Translations under genes and position numbers: made by a program | Notes under the pieces: model-generated | Told to the model about the DNA's origin: nothing | Seen by the model: only the letters and a program-made list of their open reading frames with translations | Database searches by the model: none | NCBI GenBank assembly: GCA_017991555.1 | Contig: JAGOQM010000003.1 | Coordinates: 62,001 to 126,000, forward strand | Source of the DNA: Neisseriaceae bacterium | GTDB taxonomy: Bacteria > Pseudomonadota > Gammaproteobacteria > Burkholderiales > Neisseriaceae | DNA: 64,000 nt | Reading direction: 5' to 3' | Shown here: positions 47,449-56,530 of the stretch, piece by piece | Layout of the letters: each line of letters starts with the position of its first letter | Position numbering within the stretch: position 1 is the first letter of the stretch

Positions 47449-47847
47449 CTAAAAAGTTTGAAGGTTAATGGTTATTAAATAAGGCTTGTCAAAAATCAAA
47501 AAGAAAAACAATGACACTGTAGCCAATCTAGAATCTCATAAAATTGATACTAATACCTTTACTACTATTAAGTTAATCATAAAAATGAGCATGAATATAT
47601 TGTAATTATCTAACTTTAATTTAATTAGCACTAAACAGATACCTCAACACTGCCTGATATAAATTCTAAAAAGTATACATTCGATCCTTTTTAATCAGCT
47701 GGTATTCAAACATATACCTCTTTTATTCCTCTTTGTACGACCGCTCATCCTTGTTGATCACAAGTAACCCATTCTGAATTATTGTTAAGTCAAGCTGGCC
47801 TTGGTGGCTGTGGGATTAAGCCGTACTCTGCTCTATTGATTCCAACC
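47449..47847. other. AT-rich gap at the right end of the accessory region, 399 bp
   Basis: No gene or convincing structure is seen. The sequence is AT-rich up to about 47.75 kb and becomes GC-richer at the LysE gene, which marks the right border of the accessory region. I find no copy of the tRNA-Thr 3' end here. Confidence 0.5.
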
Positions 47848-48459
47848 TCACAGCATGGCGCGCACGGCCTGCACCACGTTCCAGCACAACAGCAAGGCCA
47901 AGACGCACAGGATTAGGCCACACACTCGGTTTAAACCGGTGGCGTTTAACCACTGCTGGCGCCTAAAAAAGGCGGCGTAGCCCAACATCACCAGCCAATC
48001 CACCACCGTCCATGTCGCCAATAATATTAACAGCGCACTCAGCCAGCCTTGGCCTGTATCTGGTAAGAAAATACTTAAAAAAGACGCAAAAAATAAAATG
48101 TCTTTGGGGTTGCTGATGCCCACTAAAAAACCTTTTAACAATGCCTGCTTGGGGGTGTCTTCGATGCGGCCCCGCCTAATTACCTGCTGCGACTTAAGCA
48201 TAGAAATGCCCAAATACATGAGGTAAAGCGTGCCCGCTAGCTGAAGGCCGAGTAAAATGCCCTCATGCTGCACTAAGCTTAACCCCACCGCTGCCAACAC
48301 CAGCAAGGTCACCGAGGCGGCGTTACCGCCTAAAATGGCGGCGAGATACACGCCATGGCGCTGCTTGCTGTACTGGATCACCAAAGCCGCTGAGGGGCCG
48401 GGGCTGACAATCAACAAACCAATCGCCAAGACAAACTGGCTCCACAGTAAAAAACTCAT
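47848..48459 (-). CDS. LysE-family amino-acid exporter
   Basis: The 203-residue protein has six membrane helices. The LysE/RhtB signature is visible as LLIVSPGPSAALVIQYSKQRHGVY near residue 15 and KGFLVGISNPKDILFFASFL near residue 110. It likely exports an amino acid or derivative. It is divergent from a LysR-family gene, the classic lysE/lysG arrangement, with an inverted repeat in between. Confidence 0.88.
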   Translation of the reverse strand: MSFLLWSQFVLAIGLLIVSPGPSAALVIQYSKQRHGVYLAAILGGNAASVTLLVLAAVGLSLVQHEGILLGLQLAGTLYLMYLGISMLKSQQVIRRGRIEDTPKQALLKGFLVGISNPKDILFFASFLSIFLPDTGQGWLSALLILLATWTVVDWLVMLGYAAFFRRQQWLNATGLNRVCGLILCVLALLLCWNVVQAVRAML

Positions 48460-48611
48460 GCGTTTATCTTTCTTATTAAAGGCAGGCGCCCGTTTGTCAT
48501 CGCCACTGGCCTATTTGTGGGTATCGGTTTAGGGCATTATTTTAGCCCTAAACCTTTCATAAGCAGACATCTTAGGCAACTTGTTGGGCCATGGGAAATG
48601 CCCTATACTCA

Positions 48612-48642
48612 CCTTAAGTATGAATTTTACTAATACCTAAGG
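48612..48642. promoter_or_regulatory. LysR-type operator in the lysE/lysR divergent region
   Basis: CCTTAAGTAT (48612-48621) and ATACCTAAGG (48633-48642) are inverted repeats with one internal mismatch, spaced by 11 bp. The site lies 16 bp before the LysR start. The dyad and its ATAC half fit the T-N11-A rule for LysR regulators. Confidence 0.6.
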
Positions 48643-48658
48643 GTGTGCCCCATCGCTT

Positions 48659-49546
48659 ATGAATAGCCTGCCTTCTCTTTATGCGCTTAAAGCCTTTGTG
48701 GCTGCGGCGCAAACGCTGTCTTTTTCTGTGGCGGCCGCCCAGCTATTCCTCACGCAAAGCGCCATTAGCCACCACGTTAAAAATTTAGAGCGCCATTTTG
48801 GTAAAAAGCTGTTTGTGCGCAGCGGCGGTAAGCTTAAGCTAACCCACTTTGGCTTAACCCTATACCAAGACCTCGCGCCGCTTTACGAAGGCATTACTGC
48901 GGCCTGCCTCAAGCACACCCATCTGCCTCAGGCTTTTAAGCTCAAAGCCGCCAATACCGTTGCGCTGCATTGGTTAATCGAACCATTGAATCGTTTTAAT
49001 CAACAGCAGGCTGGGCCACAGGTGGTGCTGCACAGTCCGTTTATGCAGCATGACCACGTTAACTTTCAGCAAGAGCCTTTTGACGCGGCCCTTCTGTGCT
49101 TGGCCAAGCTGTCGCCCGACTGGCACGCGGTACATTTATTCGATGAGCGGCTCACGCCGATTTGCACCCCTGCTTTTTGGGCGGGCCTTGCCTGTCAAAC
49201 CAGGTTGCCAGAGCATGCCTTACTGCACGCCAGCAGCGACCACGTCGATTGGCTGCAATGGCAACAAACTTACCCAGAGGTGTTCTCCATCGCCTACCCC
49301 CACTCCGGTAAAATCTTTGACACTTTAGGATTGGCCATGTCTGCCGCGGCCCAGGGCTTGGGGATGGCCTTGGCCGACCAGGCCTTTATTCAACCACTGT
49401 TGGCCAGCGGCCAAGTCATCGCGCCCGTAGCGCCGACGTTGTGTACCGGCAATGCCTATTATTTGGTGTGGCCTAAAAACCATCCGCAGCAGGCGTTGTG
49501 GCAGGCCTTTGGGGCAGTATTGAAGCAGGCGGCACCTGCCGCTTAG
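48659..49546 (+). CDS. LysR-family regulator (GcvA-like)
   Basis: The 295-residue protein begins with a LysR helix-turn-helix (LKAFVAAAQTLSFSVAAAQL and then LTQSAISHHVKNLERHFGKKLF). The DNA-binding region and VRSGGKLKLTHFG hinge resemble the GcvA subgroup. The effector domain follows. The divergent LysE-type exporter is its likely target, as ArgP/LysG regulate lysine or arginine exporters. Confidence 0.9.
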   Translation: MNSLPSLYALKAFVAAAQTLSFSVAAAQLFLTQSAISHHVKNLERHFGKKLFVRSGGKLKLTHFGLTLYQDLAPLYEGITAACLKHTHLPQAFKLKAANTVALHWLIEPLNRFNQQQAGPQVVLHSPFMQHDHVNFQQEPFDAALLCLAKLSPDWHAVHLFDERLTPICTPAFWAGLACQTRLPEHALLHASSDHVDWLQWQQTYPEVFSIAYPHSGKIFDTLGLAMSAAAQGLGMALADQAFIQPLLASGQVIAPVAPTLCTGNAYYLVWPKNHPQQALWQAFGAVLKQAAPAA

Positions 49547-49901
49547 TTAGGTGTATGGCCGTGTGCGTTGGGGGTTGATTCGTGTGGTGATGAATGCGTT
49601 TTAAGCACATTGATAAAATAAATCATACACACTTGAAACCATGAGAATATGAAAGTATCCAATCATGGTTGGCCACAAGCTGCTTAAGGAACCCTCAGCC
49701 GTAGGGTGCGGTAAAACGCAACCGATCCACCAGCCTTAATGCATTAGGTTATGTGACATAAAGGCGACGTGGGCCATCGGCCCACCCTACTAGAGCCATG
49801 CTGTTGGTGGTTAAAGGTTGTGTGGTTTGGGTGCCATGAGTTTTAAATCCATCAATAGGCAACATCAAACCATTATTTTGAATCATTAAAAGGATTAAAT
49901 C
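49547..49901. other. Intergenic region with a composite palindromic repeat, 355 bp
   Basis: Holds no gene that I can support. The two-hairpin repeat at 49698-49790 occupies its middle part. Confidence 0.6.
49698..49790. repeat. Composite palindromic repeat, copy A
   Basis: A 93-bp element begins with GCCGTAGGGTGCGGTAAAAC, continues with ACCAGCCTTAATG and ends with the palindrome GTGGGCCATCGGCCCAC. A related 92-bp copy with the same order of parts lies at 51320-51411. Both are intergenic. Confidence 0.75.
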
Positions 49902-50165
49902 ATGCGCTTATTAAGCCTGTTGCTTTCATTAGGCCTCTTCTTTTTATTGGTATTTGCCTTCTCTGGAACCGGCGAAGGCTTTAACCTGGCCGCGCTTGAT
50001 CCCCTGACGTCTCTTAACAATTTGGCGTTTGGGTTTGCGTTCGGCTTAGGCGTGCCAGAATGGCTGTCGTTTATTGTGTCTGGCTTGATTATTTTTGGGC
50101 TGCCACTGGCGCTGTGGTTTGGCTTAAACCGCTGGCTTAGCCGTCGACGCGTAGGCAATACTTGA
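49902..50165 (+). CDS. Small hypothetical membrane protein
   Basis: The 87-residue protein has two hydrophobic helices (LLSLLLSLGLFFLLVFAF at the N-terminus and FIVSGLIIFGLPLALWFGL near residue 57) and a short basic tail RWLSRRRVG. AAAGGATT lies 6 bases before the start, which supports translation. I do not recognise a family. The tail is placed to stay in the cytoplasm. Confidence 0.6.
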   Translation: MRLLSLLLSLGLFFLLVFAFSGTGEGFNLAALDPLTSLNNLAFGFAFGLGVPEWLSFIVSGLIIFGLPLALWFGLNRWLSRRRVGNT

Positions 50166-50495
50166 GGCACAGGTATAAGCGCCTGCTTCATTCAGGATCG
50201 GCCGTGATCCGTTAGTTTGGGCCTGTTGAGCTTAAAGGCTGGTGGGTAGGCTGCGCATTACCCACTACGGCGGGAGGCTTAAGCGTATGCGGGTAGATGG
50301 TTATGAGTTGATGGGGCTAAGGTTATTAAGCCTTCCTTATGGTGGCATTGCTGGTATAGGCTGGGAGAGGTCAAAACGCCTAATGGCCCATATGATACAA
50401 TCATGGCGCTTGTGCCCTTACCTTACTGGCCGATCGTTTATGGGTACGCCCCAACGAAACGGCCAATACCCTATTAAAAATAGGATCGACCCCAC
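50166..50495. other. Intergenic region, 330 bp
   Basis: Holds the short repeat at 50249-50275. A frame at 50242-50499 runs through the repeat and lacks a ribosome site, so it is not called. Confidence 0.5.
50249..50275. repeat. Short relative of the palindromic repeat family
   Basis: GTGGGTAGGCTGCGCATTAC followed by CCACTAC has imperfect inverted symmetry and the same GTGGGTA...CCAC core as the composite repeats at 49698 and 51320. Confidence 0.4.
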
Positions 50496-51254
50496 ATGAA
50501 TGACCAGATTCACTTAGAAAAACTACAGTCTATTTTAAAAGACCTCGAAAATGATTCGCCTGACATCATCAGCATCATTAAAGCCATTCAAAACCACCTG
50601 CAATTGCTTGAAGCCGCTCAGGCCCAACAGCCCGATTTACCCGAATCTCTCGACGACCCTAAATATGATTTTCTTGAAGGCAGCCTCTTAGAAGCAACCG
50701 TCCATCAATACATTCTCAACAAGCCTAAGGACATGCATCTACTAGAGTTTGTTCGCTTTCAGCCGTTCATCACGCTATTCATGCGCTTGGTCAACGAGTG
50801 CGTGTTCTGCGACCCGCTGCGCCGACCCATTTTTAAAGAGATTTTTGCGCTTTATAAGCATCAATATTTTGCGGGGTGTATTTGTTTGCTGTATGGGCAG
50901 ATTGAGGGTTTAATCACCGACTTCTTACTGTACGAACGCAAAATTTATCGCCGTCGAAAAGGCTTGTTTATTAAACAGCCAAACAGAAGGCCCCGTAAAA
51001 TCGTCGGCTTAAAATTAAAAATAGACATCGCCAAGCGCGATCCAAAAACAGAGTGGATCACCAAACTGGGCGCCTACAGTGAGTTTAAAACCATCGATGG
51101 CAACAAGCGCTTAACCCTGAGCAGAAACCTGGTGTTGCATGGCGATGAGCTCGATAACCTGAATCAAGAACACGCCTTCATCCTCATCACCTGGTGCTAT
51201 TACTTATTCTCTCAGGCAGATCAGATCTACACCCACACGGGCGTGAAAGCTTAG
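50496..51254 (+). CDS. Hypothetical soluble protein
   Basis: The 252-residue protein has a helical N-terminal third (about residues 1-50, with a Gln/Glu-rich stretch). A central segment ALYKHQYFAGCICLLYGQIE near residue 118 continues into GLITDFLLYE, and a C-terminal block contains RNLVLHGDELDNLNQEHAF. The RNLVLHG element recalls the R-N-x2-x-HG motif of HEPN-type RNases and of several island-encoded helical proteins, so an RNA-related or abortive-infection-like role is possible, but I cannot place the family. No partner toxin or antitoxin gene is adjacent. Confidence 0.65.
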   Translation: MNDQIHLEKLQSILKDLENDSPDIISIIKAIQNHLQLLEAAQAQQPDLPESLDDPKYDFLEGSLLEATVHQYILNKPKDMHLLEFVRFQPFITLFMRLVNECVFCDPLRRPIFKEIFALYKHQYFAGCICLLYGQIEGLITDFLLYERKIYRRRKGLFIKQPNRRPRKIVGLKLKIDIAKRDPKTEWITKLGAYSEFKTIDGNKRLTLSRNLVLHGDELDNLNQEHAFILITWCYYLFSQADQIYTHTGVKA

Positions 51255-51319
51255 GCTGTAAAGCCTGGTTAAACTGCCCAAGGTTGCCTAACCTTAGGCT
51301 GACTAAAACAGCAAGCCAC

Positions 51320-51411
51320 GCCGTAGGATGGGTAAAGCAACGCCTACCCATCGGCCTTAATGTGTCACTCCTCGTTACAATAAAAGCACTGTGGGTCGCA
51401 GCCCACGCGAC
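51320..51411. repeat. Composite palindromic repeat, copy B
   Basis: A 92-bp element starts with GCCGTAGGATGGGTAAAGCA, contains ACCCATCGGCCTTAATG and ends with the palindrome GTGGGTCGCAGCCCAC. It matches copy A (49698-49790) in layout and many positions. It lies between the hypothetical gene at 50496 and the dld terminator. Confidence 0.75.
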
Positions 51412-51443
51412 AAAAAGCCATGCGACAAATCCATTTAGATAAA

Positions 51444-51489
51444 AAAATGGCTTGGTGTCCCGTTTAGGGCTCACCAAGCCATTTTATTT
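51444..51489 (-). terminator. Terminator after dld
   Basis: AAAATGGCTTGGTG and CACCAAGCCATTTT form a 14-bp stem with an 18-base loop, 15 bp beyond the dld stop. T-rich tracts on both sides allow bidirectional action. Confidence 0.8.
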
Positions 51490-51504
51490 TATGCTTGTGA
51501 AAGC

Positions 51505-53211
51505 TTAGGCCTTTTTTTGCCAGTTTTTCAACTTCGACGTGTGGCCAATGCCTGGGTTAAAGGTATTGGTTGGGTCTAGTTCACGATAGTGCTTTTTCAA
51601 GCTGGGCTTGGCCATGTATAAGTGGCCAACGTTGTGCTCGGCTGGGTATTCGGCGCCGCGATCGTCTAACAAGCCCCACATTTGATGTTCCATCGCTAAG
51701 GGGTCGACGCCTTTTTTAACGATGTAGTCTTGGTGAAAAACGTGACAGAAGAAGTGGCCATAATACAGCTTGTGCACGATCACGTCGTCCATCTCTTGGG
51801 GCAGCGTTTCCACCCACTGCTGGTCGTTACGACGTAAGGCAATGTCGAGGGCGACGATGTCCTCTACTTCGCTGCGATGGGTGTTGCGGTAGCGAATGGC
51901 GGCGCCGGCCACGGCAAAGCGGTGTAAGAAGGCTTTGCGGCCTTCGTCGGCAGTACACAAGAAGTAATCGCCGCTATCGCGCTCGGCAAAATAGTCTTGG
52001 AGTATTTGGCTCACCGTGGCCACGTCTTGCTCTTCAATACGAATCACCAAATGGTGCTCGTAGCGATCACGAAACTCGTTCATGCGCTGGGGCAAATGAT
52101 TGGGCAAGAACTTGGTAAACAGCTGCAAGGCTTTGTCGGTTAAGCCACGAATGCCAAACTTTTCTAAAAAGCCGTCGATTTTGTCTTTCACCGCAAACGC
52201 TTTGGGCACGTTTACGGTGCCAAATTTCTCAATAAACCAAAACGTGTCTTTGCCGTACTCGGCGCCAATGTCGTAGGCAACGCGGTGAATGTATTCGCCC
52301 GCAATCGGCAAGCGCGGCAGCTCTGTGAGCAAGGCGCGGCGGATGGCGGTTAAGTCTTCTTGAGCGTTACTGCCGATGTACAGTACCTGGCTAGGCACTT
52401 TGGTGAAGGTGTCTAAACGCACAGCAAACACACACACCTTACCGGCCGAGCCAGACGCTTCAAACAGGCGGGTTGGGTCGGCGTTAAAGCGCGCTGGGGT
52501 GTCTTCGTCTACCTGCGCCACATCGTGGGCATAATGTTGATCAGAAGCACAGCGGTGCGCAATGGTGGCCACATCGGTGGGCGCGTACTGCTGCGCTGAT
52601 AGGCGGGTCAAGATTTCTTCTGGGGTGTCGCCCAGCTCAACGCCCAAATGATTAACCAATACTAAGGTGCCGTCGTCGTTCACGCGGGCGTACAGGGCCA
52701 ATTCGGTATAGGCAGGTCCTCGGCGTACTAAGGCGCCGCCAGAGTTGTTGCACACGCCGCCCAAAACCGAGGCGCCGATGCAAGATGAGCCAATTACCGA
52801 ATGCGGTTCGCGGCCATAGGGCGCGAGGGTTTTTTCTAAGGCATCCAATGTGGCACCGGGCAGGCAAATGACTTGGTCGCCGTTCTCAATCACTTGAATA
52901 CCGGCCAGGCGGCGGGTGCTGATTAACACCACGGGGCGATCGTAATCTGCTCCAAATGGGGTCGAGCCACCGGTTAAGCCGGTATTGGCGGCCTGCATAA
53001 TCACCACGCAGTTAGCCGCGACCGCTGCTTCTAATACCTGCCACTGCTCCAGCAATGTGCCGGGCACCACCACCGCCAATACATCACCGCCGCCATAGCG
53101 ATGGCCTTGGCGATAATGGCGCGTTTGGGTGTCGCTTTGCAACACATGGGTGGGGCCCACAATGGCCACAAACTGGTTGATGGTCTGGGTCATGTCCGTC
53201 TGAGCATGCAT
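51505..53211 (-). CDS. dld: Quinone-dependent D-lactate dehydrogenase
   Basis: The 568-residue membrane-associated flavoprotein oxidises D-lactate to pyruvate and reduces quinone. An N-terminal FAD-binding PCMH domain (MQAANTGLTGGSTPFGADYD near residue 75, then SSCIGASVLGGVCNNSGGAL near residue 143) is followed by the membrane-binding lactate dehydrogenase domain, with the C-terminal HNVGHLYMAKPSLKKHYRELDPTNTFNPG end. Length equals the E. coli enzyme. AAGGAAA precedes the start. It is separated from lldP by a terminator, so it may have its own promoter. Confidence 0.95.
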   Translation of the reverse strand: MHAQTDMTQTINQFVAIVGPTHVLQSDTQTRHYRQGHRYGGGDVLAVVVPGTLLEQWQVLEAAVAANCVVIMQAANTGLTGGSTPFGADYDRPVVLISTRRLAGIQVIENGDQVICLPGATLDALEKTLAPYGREPHSVIGSSCIGASVLGGVCNNSGGALVRRGPAYTELALYARVNDDGTLVLVNHLGVELGDTPEEILTRLSAQQYAPTDVATIAHRCASDQHYAHDVAQVDEDTPARFNADPTRLFEASGSAGKVCVFAVRLDTFTKVPSQVLYIGSNAQEDLTAIRRALLTELPRLPIAGEYIHRVAYDIGAEYGKDTFWFIEKFGTVNVPKAFAVKDKIDGFLEKFGIRGLTDKALQLFTKFLPNHLPQRMNEFRDRYEHHLVIRIEEQDVATVSQILQDYFAERDSGDYFLCTADEGRKAFLHRFAVAGAAIRYRNTHRSEVEDIVALDIALRRNDQQWVETLPQEMDDVIVHKLYYGHFFCHVFHQDYIVKKGVDPLAMEHQMWGLLDDRGAEYPAEHNVGHLYMAKPSLKKHYRELDPTNTFNPGIGHTSKLKNWQKKA

Positions 53212-53291
53212 TAAAATTTCCTTTCAATCCCGGCGGGCCATCTATTGGCTTACGCTGGGCTGATTCATGGCCGTTACTGGCCTACTGAAAC

Positions 53292-53316
53292 AAAAACCAG
53301 ACAAGGTCTGGTTTTT
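53292..53316 (-). terminator. Hairpin between lldP and dld
   Basis: AAAAACCAGAC and GTCTGGTTTTT form an 11-bp stem with a 3-base loop, with T-rich sequence on the minus strand, 22 bp after the lldP stop. Confidence 0.8.
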
Positions 53317-53337
53317 GTCTTGGTTAAATCATACGCC

Positions 53338-54999
53338 TTAATTAGGAATCATCCATGGCAAAATGTACGCCTGTACGGTCACAATAATGCCGATCATCAC
53401 CGTAAACGCAAGGCTGTGTTTTAGTGTAAAGCGGAATAAATCACTTTCACGCCCTACTAGGCCTACGGCCGCGCAGGCAATGGCAATCGACTGCGGCGAA
53501 ATCATTTTGCCGGTCACGCCGCCTGAGGTATTGGCCGCCACCAGCAGCACTTCGGGAACGCCGATTTGCTGAGCGGTAGTGGCTTGTAAGGCAGAGAACA
53601 AGGCGTTGGCCGAGGTATCTGAACCGGTTAAGAACACGCCCAACCAGCCTAAGAACGGCGAAAAGAAGGTAAACGCTTTACCGGTGTGCGCCAAGGCCAA
53701 AGCCAAAGTCGCAGACAGACCAGAGTAGTTGGCGATAAAGGCAAATGCCAGCACCATACCGATTGAGTAAATCGAAATTTTCAATTCGTTCAGGGTGTCG
53801 ACAAAGGTCGCCACGGCGTCTTTCGGACGCATTTTCAACACCACGATGGTGATCAAGGCGGCCAAGAAAATCGCGGTACCGGTGGCAGAAAACCAGTCAA
53901 ACTTGTACACGGCGGCGTAATCCACCGCTTCGCTCACAATCGGTGGCATTTTCTGCACCATATTATGTAAGAACGGCATGGGTAACTCTAATACCCAATG
54001 GTGTAACGCGCCACCTTTGGCAAACAACACTTTAAACGGCTGAATGCTCCAGATGGTCACCATTAGGGTCAAAATCGCAAACGGAGACCAAGCCAACATG
54101 ATTTGGCCAGCTGAGTATTTAGGCTGGTTGGCTGCGTTAATCAATGGGCTGTCGGCTTCTTGTTCGAAGCGGAAAATGTTCTTTGGTTTCCACACTTTTA
54201 AGAACAAGGTTAAGGTCACCAAGGTCGCAATGGCGGCGGTGATGTCTGGTAGCTCTGGGCCAACAAAGTTAGAAGTGGCGTATTGGGCCAGCGCAAAAGA
54301 AATACTGCTCACCAATACGGCAGGCCAGGTTTCTTTAATGCCGCGCCAGCCATCCATAATGCCCATGATCCAAAACAGCACGATCGGCACCATAAACGGC
54401 AGCTGACGACCCACCATTTGGCTCACGGCCATTACTTCAATGCCCGATACTTCACCGGCCACAATAATCGGAATGCCCATCGCGCCAAAGGCGACTGGGG
54501 CGGTGTTCACGATCAAGCACAGGCCTGCGGCGTATAACGGCTTAAAGCCTAAACCCACCAATAAGGCGGCGGTAATGGCCACGGGTGCACCAAAGCCAGC
54601 GGCGCCTTCTAAGAAGGTACCAAAGGCAAAACCCACCAACAGCATTTGCAAACGTTGGTCTTCGGTCACCGACAAAATACTGGAACGGATGACGTCAAAA
54701 TGACCGGTTTTAACCGATATTTTGTACAAGAACACCGCCCCAATAATGATCCAAGCAATCGGCCATAAGCCATATAAAAAGCCGTACACAATAGACGATA
54801 AGGCCAGCATAACGGGCATGTTGTAGGCAAAAATCGCCACTAAAAACGCCAGCAGCACGGTAATGGTCCCGGCCACGCTGCCTTTAAGACGCAGCACGGT
54901 TAAAGCCAAAAAGAAGAAGATGATGGGGATCAGGGCCACCAGGCTGGATAGCCAAATATTCCCAAAGGGATCATAGAGTTGCTGCCAAGAAGCGGTCAT
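53338..54999 (-). CDS. lldP: L-lactate permease
   Basis: The 553-residue protein is a lactate/proton symporter of the LctP family, with about 12-14 membrane segments. The segments [21 protein letters not shown] near residue 150 and [21 protein letters not shown] near residue 455 are conserved in LldP. AGGAG lies 7 bases before the ATG at 54999, which sets the start; the frame upstream of it would add an unrelated basic stretch. It follows the lutB terminator-like hairpin and precedes dld, matching a function in uptake of both lactate isomers. Confidence 0.95.
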   Translation of the reverse strand: MTASWQQLYDPFGNIWLSSLVALIPIIFFFLALTVLRLKGSVAGTITVLLAFLVAIFAYNMPVMLALSSIVYGFLYGLWPIAWIIIGAVFLYKISVKTGHFDVIRSSILSVTEDQRLQMLLVGFAFGTFLEGAAGFGAPVAITAALLVGLGFKPLYAAGLCLIVNTAPVAFGAMGIPIIVAGEVSGIEVMAVSQMVGRQLPFMVPIVLFWIMGIMDGWRGIKETWPAVLVSSISFALAQYATSNFVGPELPDITAAIATLVTLTLFLKVWKPKNIFRFEQEADSPLINAANQPKYSAGQIMLAWSPFAILTLMVTIWSIQPFKVLFAKGGALHHWVLELPMPFLHNMVQKMPPIVSEAVDYAAVYKFDWFSATGTAIFLAALITIVVLKMRPKDAVATFVDTLNELKISIYSIGMVLAFAFIANYSGLSATLALALAHTGKAFTFFSPFLGWLGVFLTGSDTSANALFSALQATTAQQIGVPEVLLVAANTSGGVTGKMISPQSIAIACAAVGLVGRESDLFRFTLKHSLAFTVMIGIIVTVQAYILPWMIPN

Positions 55000-55030
55000 T
55001 AAGTTTCTCCTGTGTTTCTTATTTAGACGT

Positions 55031-55067
55031 AAAAAAAGCCAGCTGCGCCCTTTTTGGGCGGCAGCCA
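55031..55067 (-). terminator. Hairpin between lutB and lldP
   Basis: On the minus strand GGCTGCCGCCC pairs with GGGCGCAGCTGGC around an AAAAA loop, with small imperfections, followed by seven T. It lies 15-50 bp beyond the lutB stop, within the lut-lldP direction of transcription, and would cap or attenuate it. Confidence 0.7.
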
Positions 55068-55084
55068 TTTAAACAACTGGGGGG

Positions 55085-56530
55085 TTAGATTTTGTTCTTT
55101 TCGCGCATCAGCTGATGCAAGGTTTTGGCGGCAGGCTTAAGCGGCACGTGGTTTTGCGTCCAGCCTAGCTGCTTTTTCGGTGTCAATGCCCGCAGGCGCG
55201 TGGCCACTTGAGTGGCGACACGGTAGCCAAAGGCATGGCGCGTCACGCCCGCATACATTTTCCAGGCCATTTGTTCGCTCACCGAGTAAGCGGCGCCCTG
55301 CCCTTGAATCGGGTTTGGCACGGATTCATTCGGCGAACGCTGCGCTTCGGTACGCAACCGAATCAGCAGGTCTGGAATGGGAATGCGCACGGGACACACT
55401 TCGGCACAGGCACCACACAGGCTAGACGCCGTGGGTAAGTTGTGGGTGTCGTCTAGGCCCATTAAGTGCGGCGAAATGATTTCACCAATGGGGCCTGGAT
55501 AGGTGGTGCCGTAAGCGGCACCACCCACGCGGGTGTACACCGGACAGTGGTTCATGCAGGCGCCACAGCGGATGCACTGTAAGGTTTGGCGCATTTGTTC
55601 GTCGGCATAAGCCTGAGTGCGGCCATTATCCAACAGCACCAGGTGCATTTCTTGCGGGCCATCTAGTTCTTGGCTGCGGCGCGGGCCAGTAATCATGTTG
55701 AAATAGGTGGTGATGTTTTGGCCAATGGCACTGCGGGTTAAGAGGCTGTACAGCGGCACCACGTCGCTCAACTGCGCCACCACCTTTTCGATGCCGGTGA
55801 TGGCGATGTGCACGGGCGGTACGCTGGTCGACAAGCGACCATTGCCTTCGTTTTCTACCAAACATAAGGTACCGGTTTCGGCCACGGCAAAATTCACCCC
55901 CGATAAGCCTAAGTCGGCCTGACGATAAACGTCGCGCAAGGCGCTGCGGCCCACGCGAATCAGCTCGTCAACGTCGTCGGTTAAGGGCGAATCTAGGTGG
56001 TCATGAAACAGCTGGCTCACCTGATCTTTGGTTTTGTGAATCGCGGGCATCACAATGTGGGTCGGTTTTTCTTCTGCGAGCTGCAAAATGTATTCACCCA
56101 TGTCGCTTTCCACCGCTTGAACCCCACGCTCGGCGAGGTATTCATTAAGGTGGACTTCTTCGCTCACCATCGACTTGCCCTTCACCATCAGTTTGGCTTG
56201 ATGGTCTTGGGCAATTTGGTGAATGATTTGGCAGGCTTCTTGCTGATCTTCGGCATAATGCACGTGCACGCCCAATTGGGTAAGCTTGCTTTCTAGCTGC
56301 TCTAGTAGGTCGGGCAGACGCGATAAGGCATGCTGGCGAATGCCTTCGCAGACGGTACGCAGGCGCTGTAATTCGTCTTCGTTGGCTAAGGTGGCTTGGC
56401 GTTTGCTCATCAGGCCATCCATAGCACCGCGCAAACTATGGCGTAAATGATCGTCTTGTAGGGCACTTTCGGCCGCAATTTTAAAAAAGCGGCTGGCCGC
56501 GGGGCGAGTATTCATGCTGTCGTTCCTCAT
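55085..56530 (-). CDS. lutB: L-lactate utilisation protein LutB (iron-sulfur subunit)
   Basis: The 481-residue protein is the Fe-S subunit of the LutABC L-lactate dehydrogenase complex (LldF). Two CxxCxxC clusters are present: CIRCGACMNHCPVYTR near residue 305 and CGACAEVCPVRIP near residue 365. The LUD domain (about residues 60-290) contains GKSMVSEEVHLNEYL and AETGTLCLVENEGNGRLST. The start at 56530 overlaps the lutC stop (ATGA); an in-frame ATG at 56515 has GAGG 9 bases upstream and is a serious alternative. Confidence 0.93.
   Translation of the reverse strand: MRNDSMNTRPAASRFFKIAAESALQDDHLRHSLRGAMDGLMSKRQATLANEDELQRLRTVCEGIRQHALSRLPDLLEQLESKLTQLGVHVHYAEDQQEACQIIHQIAQDHQAKLMVKGKSMVSEEVHLNEYLAERGVQAVESDMGEYILQLAEEKPTHIVMPAIHKTKDQVSQLFHDHLDSPLTDDVDELIRVGRSALRDVYRQADLGLSGVNFAVAETGTLCLVENEGNGRLSTSVPPVHIAITGIEKVVAQLSDVVPLYSLLTRSAIGQNITTYFNMITGPRRSQELDGPQEMHLVLLDNGRTQAYADEQMRQTLQCIRCGACMNHCPVYTRVGGAAYGTTYPGPIGEIISPHLMGLDDTHNLPTASSLCGACAEVCPVRIPIPDLLIRLRTEAQRSPNESVPNPIQGQGAAYSVSEQMAWKMYAGVTRHAFGYRVATQVATRLRALTPKKQLGWTQNHVPLKPAAKTLHQLMREKNKI

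Noticed and set aside
50242..50499. 85-codon frame upstream of the 50496 gene
   Set aside because: Runs through a palindromic repeat and has no ribosome site.
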